From assembly GCA_964480275.1 (NCBI GenBank), contig CAYZOC010000013.1, forward strand, positions 1-21,957: a stretch of DNA of 21,957 nt, read 5' to 3'. The DNA comes from DATESG01 sp964480275. GTDB lineage: Bacteria > Bacillota_I > Bacilli_A > RFN20 > CAG-826. A program made the translations under genes and the position numbers. Position 1 is the first letter of the stretch. Each line of letters starts with the position of its first letter. The notes beneath the pieces are model-generated. The model did no database searches. It was not told where the DNA came from and worked only from the letters and a program-made list of their open reading frames with translations. Shown here piece after piece: positions 16,323-21,957 of the stretch.

Positions 16323-16940
16323 ATGTTTATAACTCTTGAAGGACCAGAAGGTAGTGGCAAAACTAGTGCTGCGAAAAAAATAGTCGTTGAACTTGAAAAA
16401 AAAGGTTATCAAGTTCTTTTTACCCGTGAACCGGGGGGCACACCAATTGCCGAACAAATCCGTGGTGTTATTTTAGATAAGGCTAACACCCTCTTAGATG
16501 CTAGGGCCGAAGCGCTTCTTTACGCTGCTAGTCGCCGCCAACATCTAGTTGAAAAAGTTCTCCCTGCACTAGCGGCTGGTAAAATTGTCATCTGTGACCG
16601 CTATATTGATTCGAGTCTAGCCTATCAAGGTGGAGCGCGTGGCCTAGGAATTGATGAAGTCCTCAACATAAACATGTTTGCAACCGAAAATAAGTTTCCT
16701 GATCTGACGCTTCTTTTTGATCTTGATCCTAAACTTGGTCTTGAACGGATCAACAAGAATAAAAACCGCGAAGTTAATCGCCTAGATTTAGAAAAGCTCG
16801 ATTTTCATCGCAAGGTCCGGCAAACTTTTCTCGATCTCTCAAAAACTTACGCTGACCGCTATGTCACTATCGATGCCAGTCAAAATGAAGCTAGCGTTAG
16901 TGCTAGTGCGCTAGCAGCAATCTTGAAACGTATAAAATAA
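16323..16940 (+). CDS. tmk: Thymidylate kinase
   Basis: This is a 205-residue dTMP kinase (dTMP + ATP to dTDP + ADP), normal length. It begins MFITLEGPEGSGKT, containing the P-loop. It has FTREPGGTPIAEQIR, the dTMP-binding DRYIDSSLAYQGGARGLG and the LID region (NKNREVNRLDLE). The start has AAGGAG 8 nt upstream. The TAA stop is directly followed by the holB ATG with no gap. The tmk-holB pairing is typical of Bacillota. The gene is unusually rich in CTAG tetranucleotides (about 11 in 618 nt by eye). Confidence 0.97.
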   Translation: MFITLEGPEGSGKTSAAKKIVVELEKKGYQVLFTREPGGTPIAEQIRGVILDKANTLLDARAEALLYAASRRQHLVEKVLPALAAGKIVICDRYIDSSLAYQGGARGLGIDEVLNINMFATENKFPDLTLLFDLDPKLGLERINKNKNREVNRLDLEKLDFHRKVRQTFLDLSKTYADRYVTIDASQNEASVSASALAAILKRIK

Positions 16941-17924
16941 ATGAATATTAATGACTATCTAATTAAATATCAGCTCCCGCTTTATCAAACCTTTGCCAAT
17001 CAAATGAGCAAAGGCACTTTAAGTCATGCCTATTTAATCAATGGTCAACCAGGCACGCCGCTTAAAGAGGTTGCTCGCTTTCTATCCGCTAGTCTAGTGT
17101 GTCAAGCGCCTAACCCCCTTTCCTGTGGCTCATGTTTAGAGTGTCAAAGGATAAGTGATGGAAGTTACGTAGACTTTTATCTATTTGATGGTGATGAAGG
17201 CTCAATTAAAAAAGATAATATTTTAGATTTAGAAACAGCTTTTTCCAAGACTAGCGTCGAAAAGGCTGAACGATTAATTTATGTTATTCATAAGGTTGAA
17301 AAAATGACGCCCGAGGCAATAAATTCACTTTTAAAGTTTTTAGAAGAACCTAATCCCAATGTCTTTGCCTTTCTAACTACGGAAAATGAAGCCCGTGTTT
17401 TACCAACAATTATTAGCCGGGTCCAAAATCTATCATTAAAGTTAATTGCCCGTAAAACACTACTAGAAGAAACGGAAAGATTAGCGATACCAAAGGAAGA
17501 TGGTGAACTTTTAGCGCTTAAATATAATCTCCCTGCGACCGTTTTAGCAATGGTCGAAGATCCTAGTTATTTAATGATCAAACAAACGCTATTAGAAGTA
17601 TTAGAGGCGCTAGCCTTATCACTAGATGAAGGTATCCTTGCTTCGATGAAAACGGCCAATGCTAATATAAATAATCGTGATGATGCAAGATTCTATTTAC
17701 AAATGTTACTTGCGTTTTTCCAAGATATAGTAAACTATAACTTACAAGCAAAACTTTTACTGACTAGTTATGAGGATTTAACAAAGCGTCTAGCTGAGGT
17801 TATAACTCATCCGCTAAACGCGATAAAGGTCTTGCTTGATGCCATCAATACGATTGATAGTAACGTGAACATAAATCTACTGCTTGATCACGTAATGATA
17901 AATATCTCTAAGGAGCGTTCATAA
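16941..17924 (+). CDS. holB: DNA polymerase III subunit delta' (HolB)
   Basis: This 327-residue protein is the clamp-loader delta' subunit. It is AAA+-like, with a degenerate P-loop (GQPGTPLKE in place of GxxGxGKT) as expected for the non-ATPase subunit. A four-Cys zinc module (CQAPNPLSCGSCLEC) follows, then EKMTPEAINSLLKFLEEP and VLPTIISRVQ, where DnaX has SRC. The C-terminal ~130 residues are poorly conserved, as usual. Its ATG abuts the tmk stop and its TAA overlaps ricT's ATG, so it is probably co-translated with both. Confidence 0.93.
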   Translation: MNINDYLIKYQLPLYQTFANQMSKGTLSHAYLINGQPGTPLKEVARFLSASLVCQAPNPLSCGSCLECQRISDGSYVDFYLFDGDEGSIKKDNILDLETAFSKTSVEKAERLIYVIHKVEKMTPEAINSLLKFLEEPNPNVFAFLTTENEARVLPTIISRVQNLSLKLIARKTLLEETERLAIPKEDGELLALKYNLPATVLAMVEDPSYLMIKQTLLEVLEALALSLDEGILASMKTANANINNRDDARFYLQMLLAFFQDIVNYNLQAKLLLTSYEDLTKRLAEVITHPLNAIKVLLDAINTIDSNVNINLLLDHVMINISKERS

Positions 17925-18796
17925 TGGAACAAAATAACCCTACTAGTGCTTTACCTAGTGAAAATAATAGCAATCAATACTTTGTTAGTATTGTCTTTAA
18001 CAACGGACCAAAGTCCTACTTCTTCTCTTGTCCTGATCAAAATCTAAGTCTTGATGATTATGTCATCGTTGAAACAAGTCAAGGAATCGAAATAGCCCGT
18101 GTTGCTAGTGAAGTCTTGCCGCTAGAAGAGTTTTCATCAAAATTAGAATTAAAACCAATTGTTCGTAAGGCAAGTGAAGATGATGTTGCGCGCCACCTCC
18201 AAAATTTAGAAGATGCTAAATATGCCTTTAAATTTTGCCAAGATGAAATAAAACGCCAAAATTTAGATATGGTGTTACTGAGTATGGAGTTTTCACTTGA
18301 TAAGAGTAAGGCTCTTTTCATTTATTATTCGGAAAACCGTGTTGATTTCCGGGAACTACTAAAAACTTTGGCTAGTGAACTACATACGCGGATTGAACTA
18401 AGACAAATTGGTAGCCGCGATAAGGCCAAACTTGTCGGGGGTATTGGTATATGTGGGTTCCCCCTTTGTTGTTCAACATTTCTTAATGAATTTGATGGCA
18501 TTAGTATAAGTCGCGCTAAAAACCAAATGCTTGCACTTAACATCCCAAAACTATCAGGTCACTGTGGCAAACTTATTTGCTGTTTAAAATATGAAGATGA
18601 CTACTATAGCGAGGCAAAAAAAGACTTTCCAAAAATTAACTCTCGTTTCACCAATGACAATCAAAAGTCATACTATAAAGTTAAATCATTTAATGTTATT
18701 AACCGGACAATTAATCTTGAAGGTAATAATGACTATATAAATCTTTCACTTGATGACTTTAATAAAAATTGGAAACGTTACAATGAAACGAAATAA
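17924..18796 (+). CDS. ricT: PSP1 domain protein RicT (YaaT)
   Basis: This is a 290-residue PSP1-domain protein. In B. subtilis RicT forms a complex with RicA and RicF that carries Fe-S clusters and supports RNase Y-dependent mRNA maturation, sporulation and competence. Visible here are the PSP1 N-terminal region (DYVIVETSQGIEIARVASEV), the RVDFRELLKTLA segment, GGIGICGFPLCCSTF, and SGHCGKLICCLKYE, the cysteine cluster that binds the Fe-S cluster. The position after holB matches Bacillus. The ATG overlaps the holB stop as TAATG, and the end overlaps rsmI by 14 nt. The partners ricA and ricF are not in the window. Confidence 0.93.
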   Translation: MEQNNPTSALPSENNSNQYFVSIVFNNGPKSYFFSCPDQNLSLDDYVIVETSQGIEIARVASEVLPLEEFSSKLELKPIVRKASEDDVARHLQNLEDAKYAFKFCQDEIKRQNLDMVLLSMEFSLDKSKALFIYYSENRVDFRELLKTLASELHTRIELRQIGSRDKAKLVGGIGICGFPLCCSTFLNEFDGISISRAKNQMLALNIPKLSGHCGKLICCLKYEDDYYSEAKKDFPKINSRFTNDNQKSYYKVKSFNVINRTINLEGNNDYINLSLDDFNKNWKRYNETK

Positions 18797-19622
18797 GTCA
18801 TTTGCGGATACCCCTTTTTATCTTGTCGCAACACCAATTGGTAACCTTAGTGAAACTAGTCCTCGGCTAGTGGAAACCCTAAATAGTGTCGATTTTATTG
18901 CCTGTGAAGATAGTCGTGTTACCCGCAAGCTTCTCAGTCACTTAGATATATCTAAACCGCTCATATCTCTTCATCAGTTCAATGAAACTAGTAAAAGTGA
19001 AGTGATTATCAATAAAATTAAGGATGGCGAAAAAGGTGCTTATCTTTCTGATGCTGGATATCCACTTATTAGTGATCCAGGTGCGCGCCTAGTGGCCACT
19101 CTACTAGATCATGATATCCATATATCCGTGATCAATGGTCCTAGTGCCCTTCTTCCTGCCCTCATTGGCTCAGGTCTAGCTAGTGATCATTTTTATTTTC
19201 ATGGCTTTTTAGATTTAAAGGCTAAAAAAGAACAATTAGATGAGATTACAGCCAAAAAAGAAACACTCATCTTTTATGAAGCCCCACACCGTATCGAAAA
19301 AACTATACGCTTTTTATATTCATTATTAGGTAATCGTCGGGCGAGTCTAGTTCGTGAATTAACTAAACTTCATGAAGAATATATTTATGGAACACTAGAA
19401 GAATTATTAGAACTAGATTATCCAACAATTAGAGGTGAACTTGTCCTTGTAGTTGAAGGTAATAATAGTGAAGTAGCACTCGATGAGAGTCAACTAATTC
19501 TCAAGATTGAAACGCTCATCAGTGCAGGTTATAAGAGCAAAGAAGCAATAAAAATAGTTGCCCTTCTCGATGGAATAAGTAAAAACTCTTTATACGACTT
19601 ATATTTAAAAACTAAAAACTAA
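18783..19622 (+). CDS. rsmI: 16S rRNA 2'-O-methyltransferase RsmI
   Basis: This 279-residue SAM-dependent enzyme makes the 2'-O-methyl part of m4Cm1402 in the 16S rRNA P site, with RsmH. The start at 18783 is chosen because the family N-terminus (FYLVATPIGNLSETSPR) follows closely and GGAA lies 8 nt upstream. The frame is open to an ATG at 18750, which would add 11 residues and deepen the overlap with ricT. Motifs are ACEDSRVTRKLL, AYLSDAGYPLISDPG, INGPSALLPALIGSG, FYEAPHRIEKT and VRELTKLHEE, in family order. It is the last gene of the dnaX block; no clear terminator follows. CTAG is very frequent (11 in 840 nt by eye). Confidence 0.96.
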   Translation: MKRNKSFADTPFYLVATPIGNLSETSPRLVETLNSVDFIACEDSRVTRKLLSHLDISKPLISLHQFNETSKSEVIINKIKDGEKGAYLSDAGYPLISDPGARLVATLLDHDIHISVINGPSALLPALIGSGLASDHFYFHGFLDLKAKKEQLDEITAKKETLIFYEAPHRIEKTIRFLYSLLGNRRASLVRELTKLHEEYIYGTLEELLELDYPTIRGELVLVVEGNNSEVALDESQLILKIETLISAGYKSKEAIKIVALLDGISKNSLYDLYLKTKN

Positions 19623-19630
19623 GCCACACT

Positions 19631-19874
19631 TGAAGTGAACCCTAAATAGTAGACAATAAATAAAAAACTATGATAGTATTTAATCTTTACGCAGAAGGGG
19701 TACAAGTTTAATTGAAAATATGGACTTAAAATTTTGACAACCTATATCAAATTAGTTTAACATTTAAAAAGATGAAGATTTGCTGTAATTAGTATTCATA
19801 TTCTCTTTTCAATTTCTATCAATGCGAATGATTGCTCAATTATACAAGTTAATGTGTCTATATTTTTGGGGAGG
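19631..19874 (+). mobile_element. Possible IS3-family (IS150-like) terminal-repeat relic
   Basis: Positions 19631-19655 (TGAAGTGAACCCTAAA then nine further bases ending AGACA) resemble the outer end of IS150-group elements, commonly TGAAGTG--CCC-AAA--GT-GACA. At 19855-19874, TGTCTATATTTTTGGGG is a partial inverted counterpart, agreeing over the AGACA and CCC-AAA parts but not the outermost bases. There is no transposase between, so at most this is a ~245-nt non-coding remnant or MITE-like piece. It fills most of the gap between the housekeeping block and the accessory genes. The resemblance is from memory of family ends. Confidence 0.25.
19734..19761 (+). promoter_or_regulatory. Candidate promoter for the GFA-family gene
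   Basis: A consensus -35 TTGACA (19734-19739), 16 nt, then TTTAAC (19756-19761, 4 of 6 to TATAAT) lie about 120 nt upstream of the gene. The -10 is weak, and AT-rich DNA yields such pairs by chance. Confidence 0.35.
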
Positions 19875-19881
19875 TAGGTTT

Positions 19882-20283
19882 GTGAAATATTATGGATCAT
19901 GCCTTTGTGGCGAGGTTGCCTTTGAAGTGGAAGGTGTTTTTCAAGACTTTTATCTATGTCATTGTGAGCGCTGTCGAAAGGATACGGGTTCAGCCCATGC
20001 CGCAAACATGTTCTCGACCACAGCTAAGTTAAAGTGGATCAAAGGCCAAGAAAATGTAAAAACTTATAATTTTCGTTCCGAAGGCCATATCAAAAGTTTT
20101 TGTCTCAACTGTGGATCAGCTTTGCCGAACTTACAAATGGATGGGAAGTTGTTGGTTGTGCCTGCAGGTAGTATAGACGGCGATATTATCATGAGACCAA
20201 AAGCCCATATCTTTTTCAAAAGTAAAGCAGATTGGGATCATGACTTAGAGACAATTATGAAATTCGACCAGCTTCCAGACTAA
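19882..20283 (+). CDS. GFA family (CENP-V/GFA domain) zinc-binding protein
   Basis: The product is 133 residues from GTG 19882, which has GGGGAGG about 7 nt upstream. The frame is open to an ATG at 19822, but the SD and the family N-terminus favour the GTG. The seven-cysteine GFA pattern is complete: GSCLCG (Cys 7, 9), CHCERC (Cys 26, 28, 31) and FCLNCGS (Cys 74, 77), which bind two zinc ions. The family is named for glutathione-dependent formaldehyde-activating enzyme, but most members have no proven activity, so no reaction is assigned. It stands alone between rsmI and a bidirectional terminator. It has no CTAG tetranucleotides, unlike the block before it, which fits a separate origin. Confidence 0.9.
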   Translation: MKYYGSCLCGEVAFEVEGVFQDFYLCHCERCRKDTGSAHAANMFSTTAKLKWIKGQENVKTYNFRSEGHIKSFCLNCGSALPNLQMDGKLLVVPAGSIDGDIIMRPKAHIFFKSKADWDHDLETIMKFDQLPD

Positions 20284-20310
20284 GAGTAAAGGATATATAA
20301 AGTGGATTAA

Positions 20311-20337
20311 AAAAAGATCATCATAGATGGTCTTTTT
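20311..20337. terminator. Bidirectional intrinsic terminator
   Basis: AAAAAGATCATC and GATGGTCTTTTT form a 12-pair stem (one wobble on a transcript strand) around a 3-nt loop (ATA). A/T runs sit on both sides, so it can work on either strand. It lies between the convergent GFA-family gene (stop 20283) and the XRE gene (stop 20364). An outer inverted repeat AGGATATA (20290-20297)/TATATCCT (20358-20365) brackets it. Confidence 0.8.
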
Positions 20338-20363
20338 CTATACTGACAATGGTAGCGTATATC

Positions 20364-21587
20364 CTATATCTTAAGTTTGTAAACTAGTGGTAATGGTGTA
20401 TTTGTTTTGAAGTAGATTGTTTCTTGTTCGCCAACCTCAATCGTGTTTCCTTTAATTGAGTCCTCAACATAATAGCGAATGTAAGAGGCGTTATCGCTCA
20501 CTTTAAAGGATGATAAATCACTCGTATAGTCTAAAGTAGTTTCACTTAGTTCGAGGTTATTCTCATTAAATTCTTTGACTCTAATTAGGTTCACTGTATC
20601 GATAAATGTGACATCAACATCATAGGAGATGATATCTCTAATATGGTAATCATCACCCGTATAAGCATAGGAGTTTGTAAAACCAGAAAGTGTAAAATTT
20701 AATCTATCTAAGATCCCCGAAGCATAATTGCCAATTGGGGTCTTGTGAATCTGTCCATTCTTTTCAGCCACATAAATGGCATTTAGATTCAACAAATGAT
20801 AATTGGATAGGTCACGATCAACTAAGACTGTGTGTTTGATGAAAGAATGATTATACATCACTGATTCATATTGTCGAAGGGCAAAAGTAAGATGCGAATT
20901 TTCGATGCTTGAGATTGTTGATTCTGTTGCCATATAATCTAGTGATCCATCTGTTTTAAGGTACTCATGGTAGTAGTAGGAATCAATGTCATGATCGTTT
21001 GCAAAATTAATTTCGTAGCCTTTAAGACTTGTTTCATTCATATTATCAATGAGTGTGACTTGATTTGCCCTGTCACCCAGAAGCGTAACCTTAATGTAAT
21101 CTTGCGGGGATAAATTAATGTCTAAAGATGATTCATTTCGAAAAACGACATCACTAGCATTGACTTCAAACTGACGGATTTCGCCGCTATCTACATAGTT
21201 AACTTCATAAGTGTCACCTTGCCTTGAAAGCGAGTCAATCAAAACAAATTTTGTTTGTTCAGTCACAAGCATTTCATTTTTGTTTAGTATTAATAGTGTT
21301 GTTGAAAGTGTGGCAATCACAAGTGCTGCAACGGCGATGAGACTGGTGATCAAATACTTTTGATTGTGACTTTTTTCTAAACGTTTAATACCTTCTTCAC
21401 CTAAGAGTGAATCAATTGAGGTGTGAAAAAAAAGGGCAAGGGATTTCAGTAGCTCAAGTGAGGGCATACCCTTTCCTTGCTCCCATTTAGCAATTGCGCT
21501 ACGTGATATATTAAGGCGCAACGCTAGTTCTTCTTGAGTCAAATTTTCTTCTTCTCGTAATTTTTTTAAGTGTTGATTAAATTCCAT
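20364..21587 (-). CDS. Membrane-anchored XRE-family transcriptional regulator
   Basis: The product is 407 residues. Residues 1-64 are an XRE helix-turn-helix (LTQEELALRLNISRSAIAKW as turn and recognition helices). A short linker and one membrane segment (~78-101, YLITSLIAVAALVIATLSTT) follow. About 300 further residues, rich in beta-type and polar sequence, would lie outside the cell. That C-terminal region was not recognised. The layout suggests a one-component sensor: external or envelope signal, DNA binding inside. ATG 21587 has AGGAG 7 nt upstream. It is divergent from a second XRE gene; the shared gap holds an inverted repeat overlapping a candidate promoter, consistent with autoregulation. 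It ends in TAG, just past a bidirectional terminator. Confidence 0.85.
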   Translation of the reverse strand: MEFNQHLKKLREEENLTQEELALRLNISRSAIAKWEQGKGMPSLELLKSLALFFHTSIDSLLGEEGIKRLEKSHNQKYLITSLIAVAALVIATLSTTLLILNKNEMLVTEQTKFVLIDSLSRQGDTYEVNYVDSGEIRQFEVNASDVVFRNESSLDINLSPQDYIKVTLLGDRANQVTLIDNMNETSLKGYEINFANDHDIDSYYYHEYLKTDGSLDYMATESTISSIENSHLTFALRQYESVMYNHSFIKHTVLVDRDLSNYHLLNLNAIYVAEKNGQIHKTPIGNYASGILDRLNFTLSGFTNSYAYTGDDYHIRDIISYDVDVTFIDTVNLIRVKEFNENNLELSETTLDYTSDLSSFKVSDNASYIRYYVEDSIKGNTIEVGEQETIYFKTNTPLPLVYKLKI

Positions 21588-21638
21588 ACTATTTCTCCTA
21601 CAACAATTTTTAGGTGTGTGATAGTTTTATTCAAGATA

Positions 21639-21667
21639 CTTATCGTATCATTCACGATTATTGTCAC
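21639..21667 (-). promoter_or_regulatory. Candidate promoter of the membrane-anchored XRE gene
   Basis: On the minus strand GTGACA (21667-21662), 17 nt, then GATAAG (21644-21639), about 50 nt upstream of the start codon. An alternative pair, TTGAAT-16-TAAAAA, lies closer to the gene. Either is plausible; neither has a consensus -10. Confidence 0.35.
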
Positions 21668-21695
21668 TATTATCGCACATATCATCAATGATACG
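21644..21695. promoter_or_regulatory. Inverted repeat, candidate operator between divergent XRE genes
   Basis: CGTATCATT (21644-21652) and AATGATACG (21687-21695) are perfect 9-bp inverted copies 34 nt apart. The left copy overlaps the spacer and edge of the candidate -10 of the leftward XRE gene. The gap between (CACGATTATTGTCA, CTATTATCGCACAT) has related AT-rich half-site-like words. Paired half-sites in a divergent regulator gap are typical operators. The rest of 21588-21820 shows no other gene. Confidence 0.5.
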
Positions 21696-21820
21696 TTTTT
21701 GAAATTGCTACATAGGTTGCGCGATTATCTTAAACACATACAATATGCCCATTTTTTGTCGTTTTATCTGAAGTAATTTTAAAGACGTTATTTCATAAAA
21801 TTGATAAACTATGACTAGAT

Positions 21821-21957
21821 ATGAACAATAAAGTAATTGGACACAAACTCAAATCGCTCCGGTTGCAAAAGGGGCTTAATCAATCTCAATTAGGGCAACA
21901 TCTCAATGTTAGCCGGACTGCCATTGGTAATTGGGAACGGGGAGACAGGTCGATCAG
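21821..21957 (+). CDS. XRE-family HTH regulator, N-terminal fragment (cut by window end)
   Basis: The first 45 codons are visible, beginning MNNKVIGHKLKSLRLQKGL. An XRE helix-turn-helix follows: NQSQLGQHLNVSRTAIGNWE then RGDRSI. An in-frame stop lies three codons upstream, so the start is ATG 21821 unless a rarer codon is used. There is no good SD. It is divergent from the membrane-anchored XRE gene and resembles it in the HTH (SRTAIGNWE versus SRSAIAKWE), suggesting related regulators. Whether it also has a membrane or sensor domain lies outside the window. Confidence 0.85.
   Translation, partial: MNNKVIGHKLKSLRLQKGLNQSQLGQHLNVSRTAIGNWERGDRSI

Noticed and set aside
18750..18782. RsmI start at 18750
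   Set aside because: It extends beyond the family N-terminus and deepens the overlap; ATG 18783 is better placed.
19822..19881. Upstream extension of the GFA gene from ATG 19822
   Set aside because: The added 20 residues do not match the family, and a strong SD is correctly placed for GTG 19882.
20342..20359. ACTGACAATGGTAGCGTA, which reads TDNGSV, like a DDE transposase motif
   Set aside because: It is six codons in a 26-nt gap after a terminator, with no flanking transposase similarity. Most likely chance.
1..21957. UGA=Trp (mycoplasma) genetic code
   Set aside because: RF2 is present with a UGA-dependent frameshift, yitT and prfB end in TGA, and conserved Trp are TGG.
1..21957. CRISPR arrays, tRNA/rRNA genes, prophage or toxin-antitoxin loci
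   Set aside because: None could be seen on either strand. The XRE pair alone is not enough to call a phage or toxin-antitoxin module.

Overview
The window is AT-rich DNA (high-30s percent GC by sampling). It is packed with short-gap or overlapping genes whose order is typical of Bacillota and the standard-code relatives of mollicutes (Acholeplasma, Erysipelotrichia or Izemoplasma-like lineages). UGA is a stop codon here: RF2 is present and carries a UGA-dependent programmed frameshift, and Trp is read from TGG. That argues against a UGA=Trp mycoplasma. The species cannot be named from this sequence.

Layout. (1) Positions 1-6700, minus strand: a cluster transcribed secA-prfB-yitT-uvrB-secG, joined by 1-14 nt overlaps except for a 58 nt gap before secG. 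It covers protein export (SecA, SecG), UGA/UAA termination (RF2), a YitT-family membrane protein and excision repair (UvrB). (2) Positions 6789-11567, minus strand: prfA-prmC-tsaC-rpiB-comFA-comFC. It covers RF1, the methylase for release-factor GGQ motifs, the t6A enzyme TsaC, a pentose-phosphate isomerase, and two competence proteins for DNA uptake. (3) Positions 11674-13347, minus strand: an unrecognised 557-residue protein with four membrane segments. (4) Positions 13632-19622, plus strand: dnaX-ybaB-recR-tmk-holB-ricT-rsmI, the classic Bacillota replication/recombination/thymidylate block, almost gap-free. (5) Positions 19623-21957: a looser accessory segment. It has a gap with IS3-like terminal-repeat similarity, a GFA-family (CENP-V/GFA) metal-binding protein, a bidirectional terminator, a membrane-anchored XRE regulator, and the start of a second, divergent XRE regulator cut by the window edge.

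How the parts relate. RF2, RF1 and PrmC form a translation-termination set split over two operons. DnaX and HolB are clamp-loader subunits and Tmk supplies dTTP precursor. RecR and YbaB serve recombination and nucleoid functions, and ComFA/ComFC serve transformation. No RNA gene, CRISPR array, complete insertion sequence or recognisable defence locus was found.

The points most worth a second look are the prfB recoding site, a predicted hairpin that buries the comFA start codon where no Shine-Dalgarno is visible, the unrecognised 557-residue membrane protein with an ABC-exporter-like layout but no ATPase motifs, and the divergent XRE pair sharing an inverted-repeat control region.
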